Below the pieces are notes generated by a model, which was given only the letters and a program-made list of their open reading frames with translations, was not told the origin of the DNA and did no database searches. DNA of 52,533 nucleotides from an uncultured Alphaproteobacteria bacterium (GTDB taxonomy: Bacteria > Pseudomonadota > Alphaproteobacteria > HIMB59), in contig CACABO010000010.1 in NCBI GenBank assembly GCA_902530745.1, positions 1-52,533 on the forward strand. The letters are read 5' to 3'. The stretch's first letter is position 1. Every line of letters starts with the position of its first letter. A program made the translations under genes and the position numbers. Shown here one piece after another: positions 21,592 to 32,408 of the stretch.

Positions 21592-21626
21592 TTGTTAAGT
21601 AGAAACAAATATTTACTATTTACTAT
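21592..21626 (+). promoter_or_regulatory. recA promoter region with inverted repeat
   Basis: The recA-DUF3553 spacer contains TTGTT-N7-AACAA (21592-21608), an inverted repeat. Two tandem TTTACTAT units follow (21612-21626), and each offers a TACTAT -10-like hexamer. The first has TTGTTA as a -35 with 16-base spacing. The usual alphaproteobacterial LexA half-site GTTC-N7-GTTC is not seen. The palindrome would be well placed for a repressor, but that is inference. Confidence 0.35.
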
Positions 21627-21634
21627 AGAATCAA

Positions 21635-22696
21635 ATGGACAAAAAAGAAAATTTAAACAAGCTTAAATCTGTTATCAGTAATATTGAAAAATCATATGGG
21701 AAAGGTTCCATAATGATGCTCGGAAAGAAAGATATTGATGCAAATATTGATGTATACTCAACAGGTTCTCTTGGTCTAGATATAGCTCTAGGAATAGGTG
21801 GTTTACCGAAAGGAAGAGTCATAGAAGTTTATGGCCCAGAAAGTTCAGGTAAAACAACTCTAACATTACACATAATTGCGGAAGCTCAAAAAGTTGGAGG
21901 AACTTGCGCTTTTATTGATGCTGAACATGCTTTAGACCCAGGTTATGCAAAAAAACTTGGAGTGAATATTGATGAGTTATTGATTTCTCAACCTGATACT
22001 GGTGAACAGGCTTTAGAGATCTCAGATACTCTTGTAAAATCTGAAGGTATAGATTTATTAGTTATAGACTCAGTAGCAGCTTTAGTTCCAAGAGCAGAGT
22101 TAGAGGGTGAAATGGGCGACTCTTTGCCCGGACTTCAGGCAAGGCTAATGAGCCAAGCGCTTAGAAAACTAACTAGCTCGATTTCAAAGACAAATACTAT
22201 GGTTGTTTTTATTAATCAACTGAGAATGAAAATAGGTGTTATGTTTGGAAGCCCTGAAGTCACCACTGGAGGTAACGCTTTGAAGTTTTACTCTTCCGTA
22301 AGACTAGATATTAGAAGGATTGGTGCAATAAAAGATAAAGATAATATTATTGGAAACCAAACGAGAGTGAAGGTAGTCAAAAATAAAATGGCCCCTCCTT
22401 TTAAAATGGTTGAATTTGACATTATGTATGGTGAAGGAATTTCTAAAATTGGTGAAATTATAGATTTAGGTGTTCAAGCTGATATTATAGATAAGTCTGG
22501 AGCATGGTATTCTTACAAAGATGAAAAAATTGGCCAAGGTAGAGAAAATACAAAACAGTTTTTAAAGGATAATCCAGAGTTATTGAATGAAATAGAAAGC
22601 AGAATAAGATCAAATTCCGACACCGTTGAAGAGCTGATGATCGATCCACCTCCTTCCACATCTGAAGAAACCAGCGAAAAAAAACCTAAAGAATAA
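21635..22696 (+). CDS. recA: Recombinase RecA
   Basis: ATP-dependent strand-exchange protein for homologous recombination and SOS co-protease. Walker [10 protein letters not shown] is at residues 67-75, and Walker B is the [10 protein letters not shown] strand. Loop L1 EGEMGDS and loop L2 [21 protein letters not shown] are intact. Length of 353 residues is normal, and the C-terminal tail is acidic and Ser/Thr/Pro-rich as in other RecA proteins. The gene order recA-alaS-icd is widespread in Alphaproteobacteria. A -10-like TACTAT ends eight bases before the ATG. Confidence 0.98.
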   Translation: MDKKENLNKLKSVISNIEKSYGKGSIMMLGKKDIDANIDVYSTGSLGLDIALGIGGLPKGRVIEVYGPESSGKTTLTLHIIAEAQKVGGTCAFIDAEHALDPGYAKKLGVNIDELLISQPDTGEQALEISDTLVKSEGIDLLVIDSVAALVPRAELEGEMGDSLPGLQARLMSQALRKLTSSISKTNTMVVFINQLRMKIGVMFGSPEVTTGGNALKFYSSVRLDIRRIGAIKDKDNIIGNQTRVKVVKNKMAPPFKMVEFDIMYGEGISKIGEIIDLGVQADIIDKSGAWYSYKDEKIGQGRENTKQFLKDNPELLNEIESRIRSNSDTVEELMIDPPPSTSEETSEKKPKE

Positions 22697-22728
22697 TATT
22701 AAATTTCAGTTAAATTAATCTATATTTC

Positions 22729-25398
22729 ATGAATATGAACTCTAATGAAGTACGCAATGCATTTATTGATTATTTTAAAAATAATGATCATAGACATGTC
22801 AAATCCGGATCTTTAGTGCCGGAAAATGACCCCTCTCTAATGTTCGCTAATTCAGGAATGGTTCAATTTAAAAATGTTTTCACAGGCATGGAACAGTTAG
22901 ATTTCAAAAGAGCAACGACCTCTCAAAAATGTGTTCGGGCAGGAGGAAAACATAATGATTTAGAGAATGTCGGATTTACAACTCGGCATCATACATTCTT
23001 CGAGATGTTGGGAAATTTTTCTTTTGGTGACTATTTCAAAGAGCAAGCAATTCTATACGCTTGGAACTTAATAACTAAAGAATTTAAAATAAACGAAAAT
23101 AAATTATTAGTTACAATATACCATGATGATGAAGTTGCAGAAAAATTTTGGAAAAAGATAGCTAATTTACCTGATAGTAAGATAATTAAAATTTCAAGTT
23201 CTGATAATTTTTGGTCAATGGGTGATACAGGACCTTGCGGACCATGTTCGGAGATATTTTATGATCATGGTGATAAATATTTTGGTGGCCCCCCAGGTTC
23301 GGTTGACGAAGATGGTGATCGTTTCATTGAAATATGGAATTTAGTTTTCATGCAGTATGAGCAGGTAGACAAAAAAACCAGACTTGATTTACCTAAACCA
23401 TGTGTAGACACTGGGATGGGTCTAGAGAGAATAACAGCATTATTAAATGGTAGTAATGACAATTATAGTTCTGATTTGTTTTCAAATATTATTGATATCA
23501 CTCAGGAGTTTATGCAAAAAAAAATATCTGAACAAAATAAATCTAGTTTTAGAGTTATAGCAGATCACTTACGAGCTTCCTCTTTTTTAATTGCTGATGG
23601 GGTTTTGCCTTCAAATGAGGGACGGGGTTATGTATTAAGGAGAATATTAAGAAGGGGAATAAGACATGCATATACATTAGGCTCATCAGAACCATTATTT
23701 CACAAAATTTTTGATGAATTAAAAAATTTAATGGGCGATTTCTTCCAAGAGCTTAACACTGGAGCTGAGGCAATTAAGGAAACACTCTACAATGAGGAAA
23801 TAAAATTTAGAGAAACTTTAAGTAAAGGTCTAGAGATACTCGGACAAGAAATACCTAATATTAAAAATAATAAATTAGATGGCAAAATCGCATTTAAATT
23901 ATACGACACCTTTGGATTTCCACTTGATTTAACACAAGACTATCTGAGATCAAAGGATATCGATGTTGATATAGAGTCCTTTGATGCATCAATGAAGCTA
24001 CAAAAAGAGGAAGCTAGATCTTCATGGAAAGGTAGCGGTGATGGAAATACTGAAAAGCTATGGTTTGATATTGCAAGAAAGAATAAACCAACAGTATTTA
24101 AAGGATACGATGAAATCACTTTAAAGGCAAATGTAACTGCATTAGTCTTAGATTCAGAAGCAGTTGATGAATTAAGTAATAAAATAAAAAAATCAGCAAT
24201 TATCACAGATGAGTCATGTTTTTATGCAGAGTCTGGTGGGCAAGTTGGAGATAAAGGTATAATTTCCTCAGAAAATGCCGAATTTAGAGTTACAGATACT
24301 AGAAAAACTCCTCAAGGTATTTTTATTCATTTTGGTAATGTAACTTCAGGCAATTTTAAAATAGGACATGAGGTTAAACTTAAAGTTGATACGAGTTTAA
24401 GGGATCTTATTAAAAAAAATCATTCTGCAACACACTTACTTCATGCCGCTTTGAGAAATAATTTAGGACCTCATGTAGCTCAGCGCGGATCTTTAGTTAA
24501 TGAGAATAAATTACGTTTTGACTTCAGTCATAATAAACAAATTTCATCAAATCAAATAGATAGTATTCAAACAGAAGTAACAAATATAATTTCTAATGAT
24601 TGTGAAACACAAATTGATATTAAATCTCAAGAAGAAGCAATTAAACAAGGGGCTATGGCTTTGTTTGGAGAAAAATATGGTGAAGAGGTCAGAGTAGTCA
24701 CTCTAGGTGAAAAAAATAATAAACCTTATTCAATTGAGCTATGTGGTGGAACGCATGTAACAAATGTTAAAGATATCGAAAAATTTCATATTATAAGTGA
24801 AGAGTCTGTCTCATCAGGAGTGAGGAGAATAGAGGCCTGCACTGGTAATAAGGTAGATGAATTTATTAGTAATAAACTAAAAGAGGATCAACTACTTGAA
24901 AAAAAACTTGATGATAAAATCACTAATTTAATCTCACAAATAAACAAATTAAATGGAAAAATAAGTTTTAGCGAAGATAATAAAAATCTTTACATAAAGA
25001 AATTAGAAAATTATTTAGATGATTTAAAAAATAAATCGATACTCTCAAATGAGGAGAATAATAAAATAGAAGAAACAGATATAAATGGAATTAGTTTTGT
25101 GTCTCAATTAATAGAAAATCTGCCTCCAAAAGAGCTTAGATCAATTTTTGATAAATTTAAAACTGAAAAATCTAAATCTATTTTGGCTTGTATCACTACA
25201 AATGAGGATAAGGTATCCATCATCGTTGGGTTAACTAATGATTTAATAGACACTTATGATGCCAGAGTATTAATAAAAAGTACTTTTGATTTACTCGGAT
25301 CAAAAGGTGGTGGAGGTAGAATTGATTTTGCCCAAGCTGGTGGCAACAAAAAAAATCAATTAAATCAAGCCTTTTTAAGTATTAAAAACCAGATTTAA
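22729..25398 (+). CDS. alaS: Alanyl-tRNA synthetase
   Basis: Class II synthetase attaching alanine to tRNA-Ala. It has the catalytic domain (ending near residue 245), the tRNA-recognition domain and the editing domain with [11 protein letters not shown] and CGGTHV, whose His and Cys bind zinc. The C-terminal C-Ala domain ends in a [16 protein letters not shown] segment. At 889 residues it is complete. Two Met codons (22729 and 22735) are possible starts; family alignments begin near the second, and TATATT at 22721-22726 could drive a transcript starting close to it. The 3' end overlaps convergent icd by four bases. Confidence 0.97.
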   Translation: MNMNSNEVRNAFIDYFKNNDHRHVKSGSLVPENDPSLMFANSGMVQFKNVFTGMEQLDFKRATTSQKCVRAGGKHNDLENVGFTTRHHTFFEMLGNFSFGDYFKEQAILYAWNLITKEFKINENKLLVTIYHDDEVAEKFWKKIANLPDSKIIKISSSDNFWSMGDTGPCGPCSEIFYDHGDKYFGGPPGSVDEDGDRFIEIWNLVFMQYEQVDKKTRLDLPKPCVDTGMGLERITALLNGSNDNYSSDLFSNIIDITQEFMQKKISEQNKSSFRVIADHLRASSFLIADGVLPSNEGRGYVLRRILRRGIRHAYTLGSSEPLFHKIFDELKNLMGDFFQELNTGAEAIKETLYNEEIKFRETLSKGLEILGQEIPNIKNNKLDGKIAFKLYDTFGFPLDLTQDYLRSKDIDVDIESFDASMKLQKEEARSSWKGSGDGNTEKLWFDIARKNKPTVFKGYDEITLKANVTALVLDSEAVDELSNKIKKSAIITDESCFYAESGGQVGDKGIISSENAEFRVTDTRKTPQGIFIHFGNVTSGNFKIGHEVKLKVDTSLRDLIKKNHSATHLLHAALRNNLGPHVAQRGSLVNENKLRFDFSHNKQISSNQIDSIQTEVTNIISNDCETQIDIKSQEEAIKQGAMALFGEKYGEEVRVVTLGEKNNKPYSIELCGGTHVTNVKDIEKFHIISEESVSSGVRRIEACTGNKVDEFISNKLKEDQLLEKKLDDKITNLISQINKLNGKISFSEDNKNLYIKKLENYLDDLKNKSILSNEENNKIEETDINGISFVSQLIENLPPKELRSIFDKFKTEKSKSILACITTNEDKVSIIVGLTNDLIDTYDARVLIKSTFDLLGSKGGGGRIDFAQAGGNKKNQLNQAFLSIKNQI

Positions 25399-26606
25399 CT
25401 TAATTTAGCTTGAAGATTTTTATCAAGACAATTTAAAAAATCTTCAGTGTTCATCCAAGGCGAATTTTTGTCTACAAGTATTGCTAAGTCCTTAGTCATT
25501 TGACCAGACTCCACAGTTTCAACACAGGTTTCTTCAAGCGCCCTAGAAAACTTAATAAGTTCATCATTTCCATCAAATTCACCCCTAAAATTTAAACCTT
25601 TTGTCCAAGCAAAAATTGATGCTATAGGATTTGTTGAAGTTTTTTCTCCCTTTTGATGTAGTCTGTAATGTCTAGTTACTGTCCCATGAGCAGCCTCAGC
25701 TTCAATTGTTTTGCCATCGGGTGTCATTAAAACACTAGACATCATACCCAAAGAACCAAACCCTTGTGCAACTGCATCTGACTGAACGTCTCCGTCATAA
25801 TTCTTACACGCCCAAATAAATTTACCTGGCCATTTCATTGAAGACGCTACCAAATCATCAATAAGACGGTGTTCGTAGACTATTTGGTTATTTTCAAAAT
25901 CAGTTTTAAATTCTTTTTGAAAAATTTCATTAAATATCTCTTTAAATCTTCCATCGTATTTTTTTAAAATAGTATCTTTTGTTGAGAGATACACAGGCCA
26001 TTTTAATTTTAATCCATAATTAAAACAAGCTCTTGCAAAACCTTTAATTGACTCATCTATATTATACATAGAGAGGGCAACACCCTGATTTTGAAATTGA
26101 AAAACTTCTTTTTCCTCTATTTTTCCCTCTTCATCAATATATTTCATAAAGAGTTTCCCTGGTTTAACGATTTTCATTTCTGTAGCTTTATATTGATCAC
26201 CAAACGCATGCCTACCGACAACAATAGGAGCATCCCATGTTCTTACAATTCTTGGAATGTTTTTACATATAATTGGTTGTCTAAAAACAGTTCCATCTAA
26301 AATATTTCTTATAGTTCCATTTGGAGAACGCCACATTTTTTTTAGCTTAAATTCCGATACTCTATTATCATCAGGAGTGATCGTTGCACATTTTATACCA
26401 ACCCCAAATTTTCTAATCGCTTTTGCAGCCTCAACTGTAATTTCATCATTTGTTTGATCTCTATTTTGTACAGATAAATCGTAATATTTTAGGTCTATAT
26501 CAAGATATGGAAGTATGAGCTTTTTCTTTATAAAATCCCATATAATTCTTGTCATTTCATCACCATCTAATTCAACCACAGGATTTTTTACTAAAATTTT
26601 TGCCAT
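25395..26606 (-). CDS. icd: Isocitrate dehydrogenase, NADP-dependent (eukaryote-like type II)
   Basis: Oxidatively decarboxylates isocitrate to 2-oxoglutarate with NADP in the TCA cycle. The 403-residue protein is the type II homodimeric form also found in mitochondria. It opens with [11 protein letters not shown], then shows [10 protein letters not shown], the substrate segment SPNGTIRN with the isocitrate-binding Ser, and the cofactor-binding [12 protein letters not shown]. It is convergent with alaS (4-base overlap) and divergent from psd across a 94-base spacer that holds promoter-like sequence. Complete and unremarkable. Confidence 0.97.
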   Translation of the reverse strand: MAKILVKNPVVELDGDEMTRIIWDFIKKKLILPYLDIDLKYYDLSVQNRDQTNDEITVEAAKAIRKFGVGIKCATITPDDNRVSEFKLKKMWRSPNGTIRNILDGTVFRQPIICKNIPRIVRTWDAPIVVGRHAFGDQYKATEMKIVKPGKLFMKYIDEEGKIEEKEVFQFQNQGVALSMYNIDESIKGFARACFNYGLKLKWPVYLSTKDTILKKYDGRFKEIFNEIFQKEFKTDFENNQIVYEHRLIDDLVASSMKWPGKFIWACKNYDGDVQSDAVAQGFGSLGMMSSVLMTPDGKTIEAEAAHGTVTRHYRLHQKGEKTSTNPIASIFAWTKGLNFRGEFDGNDELIKFSRALEETCVETVESGQMTKDLAILVDKNSPWMNTEDFLNCLDKNLQAKLS

Positions 26607-26662
26607 TTATACTGAGATATTGACTGTATAACAGATTAAATTGATAAAAAAAATCTATTTTA

Positions 26663-26691
26663 TTGATCAAATTATACAATTCAGATATTAA
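26663..26691 (+). promoter_or_regulatory. Candidate promoter of psd
   Basis: TTGATC at 26663-26668 is followed, after 17 bases, by TATTAA at 26686-26691 in the icd-psd spacer. The ATG of psd is at 26701, so the transcript would have a leader of only about three bases. Confidence 0.45.
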
Positions 26692-26700
26692 TTCCATCTT

Positions 26701-27363
26701 ATGTACTTCAGGTTTCATAAAGAAATTTCAGCAGCGCTGATAATACTATTTTTATTAGTAATTTTTTTTTATTTTATATATAAGCCTTTATTTTTAGTTT
26801 TTTTAATACTACTTATTTTTACATTCTATTTTTTTAGAGACCCTGAAAGAGTCGTTCCATTAGGTGATGATATTTTAGTAAGCCCAGCAGATGGATTAAT
26901 TACAAATATTAGTGAGTACAAAGAGGGAAAAAAAAGTTATACCAAAGTTTCAATTTTTTTGAGTGTGTTTAATGTACACATCCAAAGATTGCCAGTTTCT
27001 GGTCAAATTACAAAAATTGATTATATTGAGGGTAAATTCATTAACGCAACTTTAGATAAAGCGAGTGATGATAATGAAAGATTAAGATTGACCCTTAAGT
27101 CTGGATCTAACATTATATACATAACACAAATAGCTGGTTTAATTGCTAGAAGAATCATTTGTTATCTCAAAACTAATGAGAGAATAAACCAAGGTGATAG
27201 ATATGGAATTATCAAGTTTGGAAGCAGAGTAGATATAGAATTTCCCAACTCCTATAATTTAATGGTAAGTATTGGTCAGCAATGTATCGGTGGTGAAACT
27301 ATCATTGCTAGAGATTTTAAAAATAACAAAAATATAAAATCTAGAGAATATAAAAAGATTTAG
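26701..27363 (+). CDS. psd: Phosphatidylserine decarboxylase (short proenzyme)
   Basis: Pyruvoyl-dependent membrane enzyme making phosphatidylethanolamine from phosphatidylserine. The 220-residue protein is the short form. It has two N-terminal membrane segments (about residues 10-50), a YFFRDPERVVP motif, the active-site region LVSPADG, and FNVHIQRLPVSG. The self-cleavage site is Gly174-Ser175 in KFGSRVD; cleavage would turn Ser175 into the pyruvoyl group of the alpha chain. It lies 8 bases upstream of pssA, which makes its substrate. Confidence 0.95.
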   Translation: MYFRFHKEISAALIILFLLVIFFYFIYKPLFLVFLILLIFTFYFFRDPERVVPLGDDILVSPADGLITNISEYKEGKKSYTKVSIFLSVFNVHIQRLPVSGQITKIDYIEGKFINATLDKASDDNERLRLTLKSGSNIIYITQIAGLIARRIICYLKTNERINQGDRYGIIKFGSRVDIEFPNSYNLMVSIGQQCIGGETIIARDFKNNKNIKSREYKKI

Positions 27364-27371
27364 ACATTTAG

Positions 27372-28094
27372 ATGACCGAACATCCGCTCACTAAATTTAT
27401 ACCTAACTTAATTACATTAATGTCACTTATTGCAGGTATTTCATCAATAAAGTTCTCTATTCAAAGTAATTTTAAAATTGCTGTGCTTATGATAATGCTG
27501 GCAGCCTTTTTCGATTTCTTTGATGGATGGATGGCTAGAAAATTAAAAAAATCATCCCAATTTGGAGCTGAATTAGACTCTCTATCAGATTTTATTAGTT
27601 TTGGATTAGCCCCATCTTTACTTATAAATTTGAGTTTTACTAATGAGCTAGGTAGGATTGGATGGGTTATAAGTCTTTTTTACATTATTTGCGCAGCTCT
27701 TAGACTTGCTCGTTTCAATATCGAAAATATGAGAGAGCAAAGCAAAGTATTTTATGGCATACCCTCACCAGCTGCCGCAGGTATTATAATGATCCCACTT
27801 TATTTAAATTTCATTGAACAAATACATTTCACTATCAACTATCCTATTGTAAGTGCCTTTTTAATTATATTTGCGGGCGCTATGATGATTAGTAGAGTTC
27901 CGACTCCCTCTGTGAAAAATCTAAAAGTAAAAACTCTATATTTTAGACTTATGATTATATTTACAGTTATTATTTTAATATTTTTAATAAGTTATTTTTG
28001 GCAAACAACTTTTTTAGTTGCTCTTATTTATTTATTATTCTCTTTATTGAGCTTGTTTACTTACTTTGTTAAACTTTTTAGAGGAGTTAGTTAA
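27372..28094 (+). CDS. pssA: CDP-diacylglycerol-serine O-phosphatidyltransferase
   Basis: Integral membrane CDP-alcohol phosphatidyltransferase that joins serine to CDP-diacylglycerol, the step before Psd. The family signature DG-x2-AR-x8-G-x3-D-x3-D is intact between residues 51 and 73 (DGWMARKL, then GAELDSLSD). About six to seven hydrophobic segments follow the pattern of the PssA type II (Bacillus-like) enzymes. Length is 240 residues. The last 51 bases overlap the 3' end of the convergent RND pump gene, and both coding ends are read in full. Confidence 0.95.
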   Translation: MTEHPLTKFIPNLITLMSLIAGISSIKFSIQSNFKIAVLMIMLAAFFDFFDGWMARKLKKSSQFGAELDSLSDFISFGLAPSLLINLSFTNELGRIGWVISLFYIICAALRLARFNIENMREQSKVFYGIPSPAAAGIIMIPLYLNFIEQIHFTINYPIVSAFLIIFAGAMMISRVPTPSVKNLKVKTLYFRLMIIFTVIILIFLISYFWQTTFLVALIYLLFSLLSLFTYFVKLFRGVS

Positions 28095-31000
28095 GTATTT
28101 AGATTTAAGCATCAAAGCTGATGGAGTTACAAGTAAAGTCAATAGAGTAGAAAAAAGTAATCCAAAAACAATTGCCCTCGATAAATCTACCCACCACTGG
28201 GTGTCAGGGGAGTTATAGCTATATTCAAAGTTTACAAAATCAATATTTAATTTTAAAGCCATGGGAAGCAAACCAAGTACCGTAGTTGTTGTTGTCAATA
28301 AAACAGGTCTTAGTCTTTGTGCTCCAGTCATTAAAATGGCATCTCTAGCATCATTTGTCTTTTTAATTAATCTATCAAAGGTATCAATTAAGACTATATT
28401 GTTGTTTACAACTATACCTGCTAACGAGATGACACCTATTCCACTCATGACTATTCCAAACGGTTGTTTTGTAATTAAGAGACCTAAAACAACACCCACT
28501 GTTGACATAATTACAGCAAATAGAATTAATAAGGTGCTACTGAAACTATTAAATTGGGTCAAAAGAATTAAACCCATTAAAAATACAGCTATCAAAAAAG
28601 CTTTTTGTAGAAAAGCCTTAGACTTTTGCTGACTTTCATCCTCACCTTTAAATTCTATTTTTACTCTAGGATCAATATTTGCTGAATTAAATTCTGGAAT
28701 ATCTAAACCAAAGTTATTTGGAATATTGAATTTTTCAATTCCAAGCCAATGTTTTATAAGTCTTACATAAGCATCAGTTTGATAAAATCTACTTACATCT
28801 GATTTAATTGACTCAATTCTATTCTGTTCTACTCTGGTCAAATTTCCTGTCTCTTGATTGGTTTCAATTTTTGTAAAATTTGAAATTGGTACATAGCCTG
28901 ATGATGTTGGTATCTTAATATTGTCTAATTGATCGATCGTTCTCTGTTCTTTTGGCAATCGAAGGTATATGGGTATAGACTCATCACTATCATCAGGTCT
29001 AAATTCACTCAATTTTAGACCACTTGTAAGAAGTTTTATAGTATTACCTATTATTGAAATACTTGCACCATATTTTGCAGCCTCCTCTCTATCAACATAA
29101 AGCTCATACTCAATACTAGGAGAGGGTAGTGATGTTTCCAAATCTTTTAAACCAGATATGGTTGATAGATATTTTTCAATTCTTCTAAGTTCCTGAACTG
29201 TGATTTTAGGATCAGAAGAAGTTAAATTGATTTCAATGGGCTTCCCTCTAGGAGGTCCTGCTCTTAAAGTTCTTGTTTCAACTTTAATTCCAGGAATAAT
29301 TGAAGTTTCTTTTCTTATTTCAGAAATTATCGTGTCTGCCTTTCTTCTTTTATCCCAATCTTTAAATTCTATATCTATAAATCCTATAATATCAGGCGAG
29401 CTTTCTTGTCTATTTTCTACATTTCCAGACGTTGTATAAATAGATTCAAATTCATTATTCTTTTTTTGTAAATTTAATACCTGTGACTCTACTTTTGCAA
29501 CTAGTCTATCTTTTTCTAAAACTGAGAGATTGCCTGTAGCATAAATAATTACTTTGGTATTCTCTGCTTCAACTGATGGAAAAAAAGTAACTCCCTTGCC
29601 AAACTTTCCATATGCACCATAGATACCAACTAACAATATAAAGGAGAGAAAAACTATTTTTATAGGATTATTTATGCAGAGCCTCAAAATAAAAAGGTAA
29701 ATTTTAGTAAAAAAACCTACTTTTGCTAAATCAGTTAAGTCTTCGTCATCATCAGCATTTATTCTGGGAATTATCATTTTCTGAAAAAAACCTTTATTTT
29801 TAATATATCTAAAAATAAAAAACAAAATGACACCAATAGAAATTGTTGTGATGGCTTTAGCACCCATATTTATATAGCTATCAAATTCTAGTTGAGATAA
29901 AAAATTAAGCGCAACAAAATTAATAATACCAAATAAAATTAAAGGTATAATAAAGAAGAAGAAAAGATTTTTAATTTTATAGGCCTGAGTTCCAATTATA
30001 GGAATAACTATTAATGCCATAGCTAAACTTGAACCTAAAACAGATATTACTGTTATTGGTATGTATTTCATAAAACCACCAGTTGTACCTGGCCAAAACA
30101 ACAGAGGAATAAACGCTGCAATAGTAGTAAAAGTTGAAGCCATGATTGGAAGGGACATTCTTGATGCAGCCTTTATATATGACTCTGCTAGACCCATACC
30201 CTCTTGTATTTTTCTTTGGGCATATTCAACTACAACCACAGCCCCATCGACAAGGAGCCCAACTGAGAGAATTAATCCAAACAAAACAACCATATTGATC
30301 GTAAAACCGAGTGAATAAAGGATTAAAATAGATGATAAAAAAGAACCCGGCACTGCTAAACCTACGAGTAAACTTGACCTTATACCAAGGAAGATAACAA
30401 CGACACTCATAACAAGAATTATTGAAAAAATTACATTGTTTTGAAGATCTCCTAACATGCTTTTTATATTTACAGACTCATCACCAGAAAAAGTTATGTT
30501 TACCTTAGAAGGAAGAATTTTTTGCTCTTCCTTTACCAACTGTTTTACTTGATCAACAGTCTCTACAATGTTTGCTCCAATTCTTTTAGATATTTCTAAA
30601 GTGAATGCAGATTTATTATTTAATCGAGCAAATTTTTCTGGATCTTTAAAAGTTCTTTTAAGTTGAGCAATATCTTTAAATTTAATTGTTTTTTTATCAT
30701 TTACCTTTATTGGTGTGTTAAAAACATCATTTAGGCTTTCATATAAACCAGGAATTTTTATTACAAACCTTCCATCTCCTGTGTCAAGATTTCCAGCAGA
30801 GACTATTTGGTTATTAGATCTCACAAAGTTTAATATTTCATTTAAATTTAATCCATAAGCTTCAATTTTATTCTGGTCAATGATAATGTCTAATTGCTCT
30901 TCTCTTTCACCACCAATATTTACTTCTAAAACATTTGGTAAAGATTGTATTTTATCTTTTAGGTCATTTGAAATCTTCTTTAGTAAAAATTCTGAAATGT

Positions 31001-31436
31001 CGCCACTTATAGATACTACTAAAATAGGAAATAAGCTTATATTTACTTCACTTACCTTGGGTTCATCTGCATCATCAGGTAAATCTGATTTTGCTCTGTC
31101 AACTTGTTCTCTAGTGTCTAAAAGTGCTTGATCAGGATCAAACCCAGCATCAAACTCTAATAAGACATTTCCACCACCTTGATAAGAAGTGCTAGTCATT
31201 TCTTTTTTTCCTTCGATATTTGAAACTTCATCTTCAACAGGTTTTATTAAAAGTTTTTCAGAATCCTCTGGGGATATTCCTGTTAAACCAAGAGATACAT
31301 ATATATATGGCAAACTTACATCTGGCGATGACTCTTTAGGAATATTATTAAACACAAGTGATCCACTAACAATAACAAATAGGAAAATGGAAATTGTTGT
31401 TCTGTAGTATTGACTAGCTAAGTTAACCAAGCTCAT
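28044..31436 (-). CDS. RND-family efflux transporter, inner-membrane permease
   Basis: Proton-driven exporter of the AcrB/HAE-1 superfamily, 1,130 residues. The first membrane helix is at about residues 13-30, followed by a large periplasmic loop (PDVSLPYIYVSLGLTG). Helices 2-6 then start near residue 335, and a second long loop and final helices near 950-1110 repeat the fold. The TM4 relay motif reads LVDGAVVVVEY around Asp397; AcrB has two adjacent Asp there, so one is Gly here. An unusually long spacer with extra hydrophobic segments lies between TM6 and TM7. The adaptor gene precedes it by two bases. No TolC-like gene is in the window. Substrate unknown. Confidence 0.93.
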   Translation of the reverse strand: MSLVNLASQYYRTTISIFLFVIVSGSLVFNNIPKESSPDVSLPYIYVSLGLTGISPEDSEKLLIKPVEDEVSNIEGKKEMTSTSYQGGGNVLLEFDAGFDPDQALLDTREQVDRAKSDLPDDADEPKVSEVNISLFPILVVSISGDISEFLLKKISNDLKDKIQSLPNVLEVNIGGEREEQLDIIIDQNKIEAYGLNLNEILNFVRSNNQIVSAGNLDTGDGRFVIKIPGLYESLNDVFNTPIKVNDKKTIKFKDIAQLKRTFKDPEKFARLNNKSAFTLEISKRIGANIVETVDQVKQLVKEEQKILPSKVNITFSGDESVNIKSMLGDLQNNVIFSIILVMSVVVIFLGIRSSLLVGLAVPGSFLSSILILYSLGFTINMVVLFGLILSVGLLVDGAVVVVEYAQRKIQEGMGLAESYIKAASRMSLPIMASTFTTIAAFIPLLFWPGTTGGFMKYIPITVISVLGSSLAMALIVIPIIGTQAYKIKNLFFFFIIPLILFGIINFVALNFLSQLEFDSYINMGAKAITTISIGVILFFIFRYIKNKGFFQKMIIPRINADDDEDLTDLAKVGFFTKIYLFILRLCINNPIKIVFLSFILLVGIYGAYGKFGKGVTFFPSVEAENTKVIIYATGNLSVLEKDRLVAKVESQVLNLQKKNNEFESIYTTSGNVENRQESSPDIIGFIDIEFKDWDKRRKADTIISEIRKETSIIPGIKVETRTLRAGPPRGKPIEINLTSSDPKITVQELRRIEKYLSTISGLKDLETSLPSPSIEYELYVDREEAAKYGASISIIGNTIKLLTSGLKLSEFRPDDSDESIPIYLRLPKEQRTIDQLDNIKIPTSSGYVPISNFTKIETNQETGNLTRVEQNRIESIKSDVSRFYQTDAYVRLIKHWLGIEKFNIPNNFGLDIPEFNSANIDPRVKIEFKGEDESQQKSKAFLQKAFLIAVFLMGLILLTQFNSFSSTLLILFAVIMSTVGVVLGLLITKQPFGIVMSGIGVISLAGIVVNNNIVLIDTFDRLIKKTNDARDAILMTGAQRLRPVLLTTTTTVLGLLPMALKLNIDFVNFEYSYNSPDTQWWVDLSRAIVFGLLFSTLLTLLVTPSALMLKSKYLTNSSKKFNKVSKQAQ

Positions 31437-31438
31437 GA

Positions 31439-32344
31439 TTAATTAAAATTAACTTTTTCTCCTGCAGACACGTATTGCTGTCCAACAATTATAATTTTTT
31501 CTTTTTGACTCAAGCCAGAGACCAACATGTATTCAGAGGTATCTTCTATAACCTTAATTTTTTTAAATTGAACAGTATTGTCAGAACCTATAACTTTTAC
31601 ACCTAACTCTCCTGAGTCTCCCAAAGCTAGTATTGAGGGAGAAATTTTATGCGCAAGAACATTTCCTTTAATTATAGAAATTATTGATGATAATCCATCT
31701 TTATACCTAAGATCTTTATTTTCAACTTTAACAACAATTTCAAAAGTTTTAGTCTCCGGATCCGAAATAGGAGAAATGTAGTCAATTGTGCCATTAACTT
31801 TTTCATCAAGTATTGTCACCTCAACTTTATTTTCTAAAGATATATCCAGAATTTCATTTTCATTAATGTAACCAAATATTTTTAATGAGCTTAAATCGAT
31901 AATTTCATAGACTTTTTCACCAGGCATAACAAGTTCTCCAGCAATCTTATGACCATCTAAAAGCATTCCACCAAAAGGTGCAAAAAGAGCATATTTATCA
32001 AATTCACTTTGAGACAATAAATTTAATTTATATAAATCAGCGTTCGTTTTATAATCGTCTAATTCAACTATATGCTGACCCTTTTTTATTTTAGTGCCTG
32101 CTTTGACCAACACTTTTTCTATTGTGGTCATCACTTCACTCTTAACTTCAATTCTCCTAAATGCTTCAGTAGTTGAGCTAAAAACAACACTATCCTTTAT
32201 AGTTTGTGCAGATGAATCCATAACCTCAACAGAAAATAATTTTTCATCCGTTTCTTCTTTGCTTCCCCATTCTGATGAGTAACATAGAGAGCTTATAAGT
32301 GATATGATAGATACAAAGATTATTTTTTTTAAGGTGGGTAACAT
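31439..32344 (-). CDS. RND efflux periplasmic adaptor (membrane-fusion) protein
   Basis: HlyD/AcrA-type adaptor linking the pump to an outer-membrane channel. A Met codon at 32344 gives a 301-residue protein that begins with a proper signal peptide (MLPTLKKIIFVSI, cleavage after Cys-Tyr-Ser-Ser). A start 14 codons further upstream would put extra residues before it and is less likely. The split biotinyl-lipoyl-like domain is visible (TTIEKVLVKAGTKIKKGQHIVELD, then FAPFGGMLLDGHKIAGELV). A beta-barrel and a membrane-proximal domain follow. The hairpin between lipoyl halves is very short. It is encoded directly ahead of the permease. Confidence 0.9.
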   Translation of the reverse strand: MLPTLKKIIFVSIISLISSLCYSSEWGSKEETDEKLFSVEVMDSSAQTIKDSVVFSSTTEAFRRIEVKSEVMTTIEKVLVKAGTKIKKGQHIVELDDYKTNADLYKLNLLSQSEFDKYALFAPFGGMLLDGHKIAGELVMPGEKVYEIIDLSSLKIFGYINENEILDISLENKVEVTILDEKVNGTIDYISPISDPETKTFEIVVKVENKDLRYKDGLSSIISIIKGNVLAHKISPSILALGDSGELGVKVIGSDNTVQFKKIKVIEDTSEYMLVSGLSQKEKIIIVGQQYVSAGEKVNFN

Positions 32345-32408
32345 AAATGTGTTTAAACCTACTAGAATATATGTAAACGAATACATATCAGATTATGAGT
32401 AAAATTAA

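Noticed and set aside
32345-32386. Longer adaptor protein starting at 32386
   Set aside because: It would put 14 residues ahead of a complete signal peptide; the Met at 32344 gives a normal one.
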